The translations under genes were made by a program, and so were the position numbers. From positions 14,971,076-15,035,075 of the forward strand of contig OX387604.1 of the NCBI GenBank assembly GCA_947568835.1: a stretch of 64,000 bases of DNA, given 5' to 3'. This stretch comes from Protonemura montana (taxonomy: Eukaryota > Arthropoda > Insecta > Plecoptera > Nemouridae). Each line of letters starts with the position of its first letter. The stretch's first letter is position 1. Under the pieces are notes generated by a model. The model searched no databases. It saw nothing but the letters and a program-made list of their open reading frames with translations, and was not told where the DNA came from. Positions 1 through 11,400 of this stretch are shown piece by piece.

Positions 1-1953
1 CTCCGAAGAATTGCTGTTTTTTATAGTGGTAAGACTGTAGAGTCCAGCAAAACATGCACGAGCCTTCTCCTGCTTCATGCTCTCAAACAGCTCTGGGTTG
101 GCACTCGCATCCGGTGTTCCAAGACTTGTGCGTGAAGTATTGGCTTTCATCAGGCTAGACATTCCTGGAAAGTTTCGATTGCACTTGATAGTCTCAAACT
201 CTTCGTCCATCATCAGACAATTTGTCTTGAGGGAATCTATCTCTTGCTGCAGTTTATCGAGGCTTATGATGGTATTGGTGTCATTGATGGCTTCAGGGAG
301 AGAGAAATCGAAGCTAAGCTCGGAGCAGGTGCTGTCAAATGAACCGTCTCTAGGCATATGACGAGAGAAACCAAGAGAGTCGTAAGATTCATCACGAGGA
401 AGGCGACTGCATCTCAAATCATTACCAGCCACTCGTTCCTTTTCTCGTTCCTCATTGCTCGATAAACTCTGCGTAAAGAAAAGTACAAAGAAGATATTAT
501 AAAAGAGGTATGCACCTCGTGAAAAATATGTAGTTTATGTGTTATGTCATGTTCTGATTGTAAAATGTATACATATGGCTCGAGTATACAACTGTGTTTA
601 CTGTTTAGCTAAATAATGATCAGACAACCAAGATTTGTGAAAATTTTGGTGTAAATATATGTTTCATAATAACAAAACACTTAGCTTTGTTTTTTAATAT
701 GAGAGCAATGAAAAACAAGCTAGATAGAAAGGATGCCAGATCAACCAACATGCATTAATGAATTTTGTACAATCAGTAATTACTACTCATTGCAAAGCTT
801 TCAAATCCTGAGATTAACTTGACAATAAAAGCATAAGTGAGTGTACCATTTGCTCGCTGGAGTTGGGCGAGTGAATCATGCTAGAGAAGCGAGTAGCAAG
901 CCAAGCAGGGACTCGCGACGAAGGCAAATGGGCGCTGACACGACGCAAACGCTTCCACATGCTCTTCTGGCGGCGAGATAACGACCGCAACGTAGAAACA
1001 TGGTTGTACCCACTGCTAGTAGGCTCGTCTTCTCCAGATGTACCACTCTGTGTGAAAAATTACCCATTATTCACAAAGTACCAGCAAAAGTTGAGCTTGA
1101 CCAATAGGCATCACAGCATAACACATACATCTATCACCGAGTTTGATGAACTGTCACTTTCATTGCTATGTGAAGGATGACAATGACTTCCAATTGCCTC
1201 CTTTGAAAGATCTGGGCCAAAGTATCTTCCCTGCAAAGACAATTAGAGTAATTAAAGTGTGGCTGTTTACTTGGCGACAAAATAATTTACATCATTGCTC
1301 TATATCGACCGACATGCGACTCTTTAAGGTACCCACCTTGATATCATGATGCATAAAATCCTCGTGGCCTGCCACAATATCTGGTGTGTCAGGTCTCTTA
1401 CTTACTAAGTCTGACCAGTTGCGAGGCCAGCGTATATTAAGTAGCTTGTAGCACACAAATCCACCAAACCCAAGCAAAATGAGCACGCCAGTAGTTTTAA
1501 CTAGAACCAGACAGTTCAAAATTAAACAAAAAAGAGTGCCAAAAAGCTGATTTAAATTGACTAGGAAGAGGAAAGAAGGAAACGCAACTAACCGCTACTT
1601 AGGTATGTGGCATTTCCTGCGTTCCTCTTTATATTTTTGATGTAAGATTCTTACCAGATGCAAAGATGAGATCACAAGATGCAGAAAGGCTACAGACCTC
1701 AAAGCCAAAGGTGCCTGCCCAAGCTACAAGGTCTACATCGAGTGGAGGCCCAGCAACAGAAAAAGCGAATGCATCGGCATCGCCCAGTCCTGGTATAAAA
1801 CTACCAGCTCCTTTCTCATGGCGGCAGTAGATGGAGAAAAGAAGTCCGCACCATTGAGGGTCTATGTTAAAAGAGACCATCTCGTAGCGGGGACTTCTTT
1901 CTGCCGGGGCTCGCTGCGGCTCAAACCAGGACCACCACCCTTGCATCACATTC
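1..1953 (-). CDS. Unrecognised single-pass membrane protein, 5' part of gene (partial)
   Basis: Five phase-compatible exons can be joined on the minus strand: 1953-1655, 1500-1337, 1230-1129, 1047-847 and 468 to the left edge. All have GT-AG borders. The likely start is ATG at 1946-1944, just inside an exon whose acceptor is at 1954-1955, so an upstream coding exon cannot be excluded. About 409 residues are visible and the frame is still open at base 1. The first 95 residues are globular and rich in Trp and Cys. A hydrophobic segment at about residues 100-118 (VLILLGFGGFVCYKLL) is followed by a basic, then Ser-rich tail, and by a short coiled-coil-like stretch near residues 345-375 (LDKLQQEIDSLK). 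This suggests a membrane-anchored protein with a long cytoplasmic tail. I do not recognise the family. Mitoguardin and RMDN3 were considered because of the anchor plus Ser-rich tail, but no diagnostic motif was seen. Joining of the exons is well supported by phase; function is unknown. Confidence 0.6.
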
Positions 1954-2339
1954 CTGGACACAATCAAACTGTCACTTGAGGTCTTCTAATTGAGACCTTC
2001 TTTGTGACCACTTGCTTGGCATTAACCCGGTCAAAATTATCAATCAGTTTTTTACTATTACTACATACTATTGTCAGCTTAAATGTAATTGAGTAGATCA
2101 ATTTCAATTCTAAGCACCGACATTAAAGTAGTTCTATGCAATTCAATCAATCTACTTGCCTGGCACTACCATTCATTAACCATTAACAAAAAAAACATAT
2201 TTACGAACAGCATTTTCTTGGCAAAAACACACAGCTGATCATGATTCGTGGTCATGACATCTGTACCTAGTGGTGAGTGGGCCGTAAGATCAATACACTA
2301 TATTTGGCAAGGGAACAGGGTCGGGAATAAGAGGGAACA

Positions 2340-2480
2340 GTAGCTAGTTGCGACCGCCCCGCTTGACTTTATCCCACTTCCAGCCGTTGAATTTCGGCCG
2401 AAGACGTTCGTCCCTTTACGTCATCTCTCGGCTCGTCCCTAATTGGCCAGAATCATTTGGCGCTATTCATAACCAGTTGT
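2340..2480 (-). promoter_or_regulatory. Candidate promoter of the leftmost gene
   Basis: This short stretch is richer in G+C than its flanks and lies about 400-500 bases upstream of the first recognised exon of the leftmost minus-strand gene. It holds an E2F-type match (TTTGGCGC near 2456-2463) and a CRE-like TACGTCA near 2417-2423. No transcription start can be read from sequence alone, and the link to the gene is inferred from position. Confidence 0.25.
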
Positions 2481-2849
2481 AAATAAGTCAAGCAAACAAG
2501 ATTTTCGAGACTGATGACACTTCGATGAAAGATAGCATAAAAAATAAAGAGACCTGCTCAAACTAAGTCATAGATACAATTCGTATAGCAATGAAATGTG
2601 ATATATCATTATTGTGCAATTACTTGCCTATCGTGTATTCCTTCATTTTAGGGATTGCTTCCTGAAAAATTAGTATTGGTAGGTGCCTTGTTAAACATCT
2701 AGAATTAGCAATAATTTAACAGCAGAAAAAAACCCCAGAAACAATTATTTTCAAAATAACAGAACAATTTCCTAACTCGCACAATGCAATATTGCATCTC
2801 TCTTATCAATAACAAAATGTCAAACTAACTTTTGTTATCACTATGCTTT

Positions 2850-3010
2850 TATGTCCCTTATCATTTAGATAAAGGCAATCAATAGCAACTCTTCTCATAC
2901 ACTCTCATGCCCCCCCCCCCCCCCAATCTGATCAACCTATGAAATGATTACTATAGAATCCATAAAAAAAGCAATGCCCACGAAATATTTTATTGCAAAT
3001 AGTGTGCACA
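2850..3010. repeat. Diverged direct duplicate, first copy
   Basis: This segment aligns by eye, in the same order and orientation, with 4300-4460. Shared landmarks are a CTTATC start, TAGCAACTC/TAGTAACTC followed by CTCTCATGCCCCC/CATTCCCATGAACCCCC, then ATGAAATGATT and TTTATTGCA. A poly-C run near 2911-2925 expands this copy. The pair is about 1.45 kb apart. It may be an old segmental duplication or two copies of one dispersed element. Confidence 0.5.
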
Positions 3011-3172
3011 AATCAATGATATACCTGTTCATGTCATCGAAAGAGCAAAAAAAGTGTACGAGGAGTTACTGAACCTTTTTCGTCCAGTATAATTTACGAT
3101 ATACTCACTTGGACCTCCTTTTTTTCTCATTGACATAGACCCCCTGCAATTCAAAGTTGACACTTGCAGTAG

Positions 3173-3335
3173 CGTGCAATGGGGTGAGGATGTGGGTTTA
3201 CAATTCCGGTTTAGTTGACTAACTCGTAGTTGAATTCAATTCTCCAGCATCGTTTCGAAAACACCTTGGTAACCTTGGAGTGGGTATGCGCCACATACTC
3301 AGCGTACCCTGACTGCACGCCCCTGGACCCTCTAA
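3173..3335 (+). repeat. Short dispersed element, about 160 bp (copy 1 of 2)
   Basis: The segment shares an ordered set of motifs with the reverse complement of 51215-51385: GTGCARTGGGGT near one end, ACTCGTAGTTGA, ACACCTTGGTAACC, GTATGCGSCACATACTC, and a terminal TGCACGCCCCTGG/TGCACCCCCCAG. Ends resembling CAGTRGCGTGC would fit a small non-autonomous DNA element, but target-site duplications were not established. Confidence 0.45.
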
Positions 3336-3699
3336 GGCCCACAAGACCACTTTGAGACTGATTGCCCTAGACCGCAAGGAAACCTAGATGGTAAACTGCA
3401 AAAAAAACTTTTTTCTCTGCTGGTGTGACAAGAGATTTCTCAAGACCCCCACCACCCTCCATTCCTCAGATGCTTCAGTATTGCTAACATGCCCAACAAG
3501 TGAAAATAAAAATTCCCTGCAAAGAGAGCTCCAAAATTGTGAAGCCTATACACAAAATAGAATGCTCTAAGAAAGTGTAAGAAGCTTCCCAACTCTTTTA
3601 AAAACCAAAGTTTGGAAACAAAGTATACTGATTTTGCAGAAAGCCAAAGACTAATGGGACATTTTAAGAGATACCAATACCCGCTGCTGCTCTTGAATT

Positions 3700-4175
3700 T
3701 TTTGGTAATTTGAAATATTTCCCCAATTAAACACTTAAAAACCGCCGTCAAAGTGTCACAACGGGGCGTACTTGCTGCCCGCAGTACCCCCTGCCTGACG
3801 GCCGCTGTTGATGGAGTTTTGTCAGATGCTTTTTCCAAAGCCTCCAATAATGGGACCACAAGCAAGAGTATACTAAGAAAAATGCCCTTAAGACATAATA
3901 ATGAAGCCTTTTGGCTCTACGCCAAAAAGTACGCGAATTAAATTCTGCCAGCCTCAATTTTATCTCTATCAACCTTGAGCTCCGAATTTCCCATTCTACG
4001 CTACAAATTTTTCGATTCCATCAATGGTGAATTGAAAAAAAAATGCTTTGTTGTCAAACAAAATTTCAATTTTTTTTTTACTTTTTTATCTTTAATTTTA
4101 CGGTAATTTTCAACATTTTACTGCTTAATCGCGTTCGAATCGCCGTCAAAATGTCACAGCGCAACGTAAACCTGA
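3700..4175. repeat. Two diverged copies of an AT-rich dispersed repeat
   Basis: About 70 bases at 3700-3770 resemble 4100-4170. Both run through GGTAATTT...AAATATTT/CAACATTT...TTAA and end in CGCCGTCAAARTGTCACARCG. The rest of each copy cannot be aligned by eye. Open stretches here on both strands have no recognisable protein and are treated as chance. Confidence 0.3.
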
Positions 4176-4299
4176 ATTACGAACCGATCTAAGTCATGAG
4201 CTTGCGTTGTTGGCAGAATTTCACGATTTCACGCCCGGCAATGAAACATGCCAGATACCCACAAATTATACAAGGCTTTTATAGAAGGTTAATGCTTCC

Positions 4300-4460
4300 A
4301 AGTTCCTTATCTCAATCTAGAGCAACCGATAGTAACTCCTCTCAAGCATTCCCATGAACCCCCAACCTGACAAAACCATGAAATGATTGATGTAGAAGGG
4401 TGTCCTCATTAAAAAAGTTCCACAAATCATTTATTGCATTTAGTATACAAAATATAATGT
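4300..4460. repeat. Diverged direct duplicate, second copy
   Basis: Partner of 2850-3010, in the same orientation, with the same order of landmarks (TTATC, AGTAACTCCTCTCA, CATGAACCCCC, ATGAAATGATT, TTTATTGCA). It lacks the poly-C expansion of the first copy. Confidence 0.45.
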
Positions 4461-4921
4461 ACATCACAAAATCGAAACATTAATGGCCTAACTATAAAGT
4501 AAAATAATAAACTTGACAAAGGTTGGTACACATATAGTGGTATACATGACATCAACGGCAGCGAGTTGCATGAATCCATTCGAAGTCCTGAAACTAAAAC
4601 ACTTCCCAGTGAGTACACACTTCTTTTGCAGTCACCTACTGTACCAGAGAATGAAAATTACACAAAAAGACAACCACAATCTATACCCTTTTCTGGCAAC
4701 AACCGTCAGCATTCCACTTAGTAAAGTAACTTCATATATAATTACACATTCAAAAATTTAGAACTATAGCGTGTAAATGAAATTCCTTTGGTATTAACTT
4801 CTATTGATTTACATTTAAATAGTTGCAAAAGTGAAGCAAGCATATCTTGGTGGATTGGTGTTTCACACTGGCACAAGAAAATTTTTTTTTGATCAAAAGC
4901 ACTTGGCATTCATAAAGATTA

Positions 4922-5085
4922 GTTGAGCGAAATCTAGTTTCAAATGTAAGTTATCTGTGACAAATAGCAAATCAAATTTCTTAACGCTCGAAACGACGGT
5001 GACTCCACTATTTATCATTTTTCTTTTTTGTCAGTAAAGTAGTCACTTATTTTGGTAGTAATGTTTCACCAATGCCAGTCCAACC
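4922..5085 (+). mobile_element. Fragment of the TATAGGTA-ended MITE family
   Basis: This stretch matches the right half of the element at 38748-39132: AATTTCTTAACGC, CGGTGACTCC, TTTTTTGTC and TAAAGTAGTCA occur in the same order. Both termini are missing, so it is an internal fragment of an old copy. Confidence 0.4.
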
Positions 5086-5542
5086 GCACATTTATGAACT
5101 ATAAACTCGGGTGAAACACATAAAAACGTCATTAAGTAGCTCAGTTATAGAACCACGTGGTAAAATAGCACCCCACACAGCTGTTTTGCAAATTTAACTC
5201 ACAAAAACAATGGTGTAGTCCATCTACAATTTTAACAGGTGGTCAAAGTGGTTTTTAAGAAAATTATTGATATTATGTGGATCCATCATTATGTTACAAA
5301 CTTACAAAATATCTATGGAAGGCCACAAGGAATTTGAATTGAATCACACATATTTAACTCCAAATCCAGGCTATCTGATGTAAATTGTTTACAGCTCAAA
5401 AAGTCACTGCTAGTTCCATCGAGTTTTTTTGTGCTTACATGTCCAGAATTTCACAGTTTATTATGTCCATTAAGCTCACAGTCCCAAGCTTATATAAAAC
5501 AACAGCCCTCAAATCTATGATAGCCTGAATAACCAGAAAGCC

Positions 5543-5660
5543 TTTCATTATTAACTACACTATAACCGTCTTAAAAATTGATTTTGAGACGGTTATAGTG
5601 TTGTTAATAATAAAATACCCCGCGGATTGCAAGCGTTTGCAATTTAAATAAGATTTCATT
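5543..5660 (+). mobile_element. Fold-back repeat with shared tail (copy i)
   Basis: Bases 5543-5615 form a near-perfect hairpin. The left arm ends in ACACTATAACCGTCTTAAAA and the right arm is its complement, each about 31 bases, with a spacer of only a few bases. A tail follows, AATACCCCGCGGATTGCAAGCG, then TTTGCAATTTAAATAAGATTT; it recurs at 13451-13503 and, more diverged, on the minus strand at 35398-35445. The tail holds its own small palindrome (TTGCAA GCGT TTGCAA). This copy lacks the tRNA-like centre seen in the other two. Confidence 0.65.
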
Positions 5661-5954
5661 CTAAACAGAAAGCCTGATTAACCAGGAAGCCAGATTGAAT
5701 CCAAAAGAAGCTCAACTGATAATTTTAAATTTCTAGAGATTTCTGTGTTCCATAACACAGTTACAAATTATTAGGAGCGTCCATAATGTACCAGCCTTGC
5801 GAGGTCCACAAAACTTAAAATCATAAAAATCAATCTGATCCACGAGAGCAGTTAAAGGCATTCACAACTCGATTTTAGCAGATGCAGTGTTCTTTTCTAC
5901 GATTTTTAGTGAAAACCGCAAAAAATACAAAAATTTCCATGCCGAGCTGATTTT

Positions 5955-6640
5955 TTAAATTTCGATTGTGTTATAGCTCTCACTCAAACGTAACGTCAGC
6001 GGCCCTGTCTTGTGTCTCTTGACATAAAACAGCGCGGTTCGGCGATAAGCGGTGTGTGCGTGATTTGTAGTAGTTTTAGTGGGCGAGGACGATACCACGT
6101 TACATGCATATGCAGGCCGTAAGAACAATATTTTCTGGTGCAAATGTGGACTATGTAAGCCGATGCCGAGTGATTTCGACGTGATCAAAGTTGTGCCTAA
6201 ACGCTCTAGCCTTTCATACAGCAAATCGCTTCGGAGATTTATCTCTATTCGGGTGTCGGTAAAATGTTTGGTGAGGTACTGATTTATCGTTACTGAAACA
6301 GCCATAATACGAGCACTGAGGCATTGTAAAATCGATCGATGTTACACGATAGACTAGAAGTACTCTTTACACCCTTCTCCAATGATGGATAGAATGAAAC
6401 TGAGCAAATATAGATCATAAACTTCCGCATGCCACCCATGTAAATACATTGGCGACCACCCGCTCTAGGGCCACTGACGTTATCACGAATGCAGCGTTGC
6501 GCGATAATGTTTCCCTGACGTGTTTACATTCGAAATTATTCAAAAACAAGATGGGATTTGTTTGTTTCATACGTTAATTAATCTGAAACTGCAAAGTGAC
6601 CAAAATGTGTTTTGTGCCCCTTTAAGTAACAGATACACTC
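5955..6640 (+). mobile_element. Probable degraded transposon with a Cys-rich P2X7-like motif and conserved end
   Basis: An open stretch at 6079-6282 (67 codons) contains FWCKCGLCKPMP. This resembles the WCxCGxCxxM start of the Cys-rich domain found at the C-terminus of P2X7 and in several invertebrate transposon-associated proteins; later cysteines of that domain are not present. At the right, 6580-6626 (ATCTGAAACTGCAAAGTGAC onward, ending GTGCCCCTTTAA) recurs almost unchanged at 11588-11632. A dispersed element is likely. Its limits and class are uncertain. Confidence 0.3.
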
Positions 6641-8456
6641 AAAGAGATACAATCAGAAATAAGTTGTTTAGAGGGAGTTAAAGAAAGAAGTAAACATAAA
6701 TTAGGCCAGGCTAGAGCACGATAGAAATGTGTGTGTCCCAATTCCTATAAGGCCAACACAAAATGATGGTGGGATAGTAATTTTAGACCTAAAACTATGA
6801 TTTAATTTGGTTATTGACCAATGATAGCAACCTGTACAAAACACAGCTAGAAAATTGGGATGCAAAGTTGCTTGTGCCCTAATAATTAAGGTAAAATTAT
6901 TATTCAGTTGCCCTATTTGCTCAATCCAAGCCGAAACTAGTTTCAACCTCTTTCCTGCTCTCTCTTCCATAAGCCAATTTCTGTTTCCACCTTTTTTTTT
7001 TACAGTAAGTATAAGTATGTCATGCTTTTCAGTTACAGTGAATGAAATTGATATGCAGATGCAATAGTGTTCACCAAGTGCACTACAAGAGGGACAACAA
7101 AAAATGTACAATCATAAAAACAACTGTTGTCTCTTTCACCATATACTTGGTGTGCAATTATTCATAATTATGTTCATGGGCCTTGTTGCTGATTCGATAG
7201 ACAACTAACCAAAATGAGAAAGTAAAGTTTAGCAAACCTAACTAAACTGCAGGGTGAAACTATACATGTAAATGAAACTCAGATAATATTGGGGCTATTG
7301 GGCTGCTGCTCTGAACTCTGAGCAAGCACTATGGACTTTCATATTGTATTCCAAATTAATTGGTCAAATATAATTAATGTCCAATTTCAAAAAGTTGTGT
7401 CTTCCTTTCAAATTGTAGAAACTTGGTGATTTGGCACACAACTTATCATACATACATTTTTGTTCTACCATCACATTTATGTATTTCTACCCATACATGG
7501 TTTTGTAATATGCACAATATTGTCTGCCTCGAACAGTCTGGCTGGAAGCAAGTATTTACTACAAATGTAAATTGTATAAAATTTAAATAAATATAAACCA
7601 TCTGCAAAAATGAAACAATTTTATATTATTCTATTAACTATGTTATGAATTATTTACATTTTATGTAAAAAATACAGATTTCTAGTATTTCATTACTAGA
7701 TAGAAACAGAAGATGGAATAAAATTTAGAGACTAATTTCTAATTAAGTCTGTGAAAAAAAAATCGCTGCTTCTTAAAATGGCAGATGTGCCATTATTGTA
7801 AATATTTAACACAGCTTTGTACAAAGTTGCTTGCTTGGACTAGTCCAGTAACAAAACATAATTTGTCACCTTACGCCTAGCATCCGAGATGCATCACTCT
7901 CTGTGCAATGTACCTAATACAAATGCACTTCACCAACTTACTCCCTCACATTCTTGCACTACCCCACCCCTTTACCTGTTACCAGCACAATGCCTAAACC
8001 ATCAGTCATAAATAGCTCAACGAGTGCCAGGCAACTTGCTAAAATGTACAAATCTCGACAAGTGCACCACATGGCGCCATTCTTCATTGCCGGCAAGTTA
8101 ACGCCCTCCCTCTCTTTCTTGACCATAGCATAATTATAAACATAATTGAAGATTGGGACATAAATTACCTAATATTTGAAAACAAATAGGTAACTTGGTG
8201 GTTATTACTAACTGTAGAAATCAGGGGAATAGAATGGAAGTAATTGTTGAGGAACATAAAAAAATATATAAATGTTTCTCGACAAAGGCACAATAATCTG
8301 GAACAATTGGTAAAAATTAATACCCTAAAACTAGTATAAATTGCCGGTTTACCATTCATTTCCCCCGAAATGTACAAGATAGATTTAAGACTTAGCCATG
8401 GCTCTTTGAAGTCGATCACAAGAGAAGTATGATGAGCAGGGAGATGGGTGAAGGCA
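6641..8456. other. AT-rich spacer downstream of fizzy-related
   Basis: I see no supported gene here. Short open frames (for example near 6701-7111 on either strand) lack family motifs and coding bias. Part of the stretch nearest 8456 must be the 3' untranslated region of the minus-strand fizzy-related gene, but a convincing poly(A) signal was not pinned down. Confidence 0.4.
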
Positions 8457-11400
8457 CTACCGTATGCTTGTGAACAGATTCAGCACAGATTTACTTTCCT
8501 GAAAACAAAAAAAAATTGTCAGTTTGACAGAAACTTGAGAATAGAATATTTTGATTTCTCAATTAAGTGACTTTCTGGTCTCGGGTATCAAAGAAGAATC
8601 AAGTTGTAGAAGGTTGGAATTTCTATGGATCATTTAACATTAGCAGAGGCATGCTGTGAAGGAAATTAGGTGAATATTACCTCTACTTATGACGAGGATG
8701 CTGGAATTAGTGATCAGAGTACTCACCGTGATCCACGTGCAAATAATGACTGGACTTCATGCAGGATTCTGTAGGACTTGGTCACGGGATGTTCGGGAAG
8801 GAGCAAAATAGTAACACCATTAGTCTAGTAGCGTTAAGTGTATAGGTATTGTCAGAGAGCCAGCGTTAACGTCAAGCGTTTTGCTGGGCAAATGGACTGG
8901 CAACACGTGGTTATAGGAGCTGATACCCGATGGCGCTTGTATCCGTCCTTATGAACAAACCTCTATAGTAAAATTACTAGGACTTAAAATATCGAAAAAT
9001 GTTTACCAATTGTATATTGATCAATTGTTAGCATCAATAAAGAATAAATTACCGTAAACCAGTCTCAAATACGAGTAATCTGCGAGAAATAACAAAGAAA
9101 TTTCTTAGCACTCATTATCAGAGTACGCTTGTAGCTAACAGGCTCTTAATGAAGAATATGATTCCCTGTAAACAACCAAGTTGAGGATTTTCAACCCAGG
9201 TGAATTCAGAACGATAATTCCTGAGCTTTTCTAGAAATCGAGTACGTTGTAGACCAACGATTAATTTTAAAGGATTCCATTTCCTACTTCTCACTTCTGA
9301 CATCCCATGTTTTTAAACAGTTCTAGTACCAAATGGCTGCACATTTCCCTAAAAATGCACTTATAAAAACACATATAAGGCCCCAGACAAGGTCACTAAC
9401 GTGTACTCACTTTCTGAGATCGCGCCTTACTAAAGACATTCCAGAAGCGCAACGTTTCGTCGCCTGCACCCGTCACAATGGCCTCGCCGTCGGGAGACAT
9501 CGCGAGGTAGAGGACTCTGTACGAGTGTCCCGTCAACTTGGCCACCTGGCTCAGTGAGGGGTACTTCCACACGAGGATCTGGTTCTGTGAGTAACCGTGC
9601 GTGCTCACCTAACAAGAAAAGTTTCGATCGATAAGTTTATTAACAGTGAATAAAATGGCACAATATAAGTACATGACATGACAAATGTGACAGGGACATT
9701 CCAGCTCATTCCGTGCTAGGCTTTAGGGAATTGATGATAACGATGACCGCTCTATTGAAATCCATAGTTTGTCTTCACAGTAATGAAACCATTATCAATA
9801 ATCATTTCTTAATAAAAAAATATATACATATGCATTAAAAGGGATGTGAGCAGGTACTCCAGGGTACAAAAGGTACATGCAAAAAATCACACACTATGGG
9901 TTGTTATTCCAGCCAAATACAATGGATTATAATGGGTAGTAGCACAGATAGACATACACAGATTGTCCACTCCTATGCTATTGGGAGCTACGCGAAAGCT
10001 TTCGCCCCGCAAGATTCGCGCCAATCCCCTCACCCACAAGCTAAAATAGTTTTCCCTCTGGACACGGGATGGCGCTACGTTCGCTACCTCTCAAGTATAC
10101 TATCTGTTCCAAGCTTGCTCGGTCATCGGTCTAAAGTCCTTTCGCTCACATTCGCTCCCTCTTAAGTATACTATCTGTTCCAAGCTTGCTCGGTCATCGG
10201 TCTAAAGTCCTTTCGCTCACATTCGCTCTCAGCGCTGCCGCTATCCTACTGTATCCAGGCGATAACTGCAGCGGAGTTCGAGCAAGTCCAACATTGAAGA
10301 AAAATGTAAACACCCCAGAAAATAATTATAATGATGCTCGGGTGCCATATTTGGGGAAGATCGTTTTGAAAGCGATCTTTTAAAAAGATCAAGATCGTCG
10401 TCAAAAAACAATCGCGATCGAAGATCGAAGTTCGCGATCGTTTTTTTTAGATCAAATTCAAATTCGTTTCAATAAAATATCAAGTTGAATAAAAATATCA
10501 AATATCAAATATCTGCGTGGTTCAATAAGAAATCAATAAGAAATAGGATTAAGTACATAAAGGGTGATTTCTTGTTCCCTGCTTTGTTGTATATTTTCAT
10601 TATTAGTTACACCGTTAATTAGTTCAATTTATTGCACCGAGAAGTTCAGTTCGGTACAGAAAGAATATTGTCACAATGCACCTCAGAGCGATGTCATGAA
10701 CGAGTTTTCTTAGCTATAAATCGTACACGAGATAGGTCAAATCTAGTCGGCTGCTTATTTCGGCAAGTAAAATGCTTGCTACTGAACTGAATTGTGATAC
10801 CATATTGCCGCCCGTTAGACTCGGTGGATATTGCTTATATAAACACGCTTGGAAGTCGCTGTAAGCCTCTCATTGCATAAATTCACGATCATGACCAAGT
10901 CATATTGAAATTGTTGGGTGAGAACTTATGTCAAATCGCTAAATCTGGGGCTAGGATGTCGATCAAAAAAGATTTCCGCATAGAAAATTTCGGAAAGTAA
11001 TGTGGATTGTTTCAAATTTCGAAAATCTATTAAATGATAGGTACTTTGACTTGGCGGGTGCTTATCTCAATGTTGATTTTCTTGGAATTCCCGCATTGCT
11101 GGGTTTTATAATAATATCGCCAGGCGATTACGATGGTTTGGCGAGACTGAGCAGGTGGCCCAGTAACCTTGCTGGTTGATCACGGTAAATTGATGCTAGA
11201 GAGGGTAGTTTCAACATTAGAACAAAAATTTGAACTGATTTGAAATCAGGTTTCGAAGCCGAATGTAATGGTGCTTTAAAAAATTTCGAAATTCAATTAT
11301 TAGCATAAGATGGTTTTGTGAGTTAAATGGCTCTGGTATTAGCGATTCTCGGAACATTTTTATCGCAAATCGGCTTAGATATTCAGTAGTGTTTTGTTCC

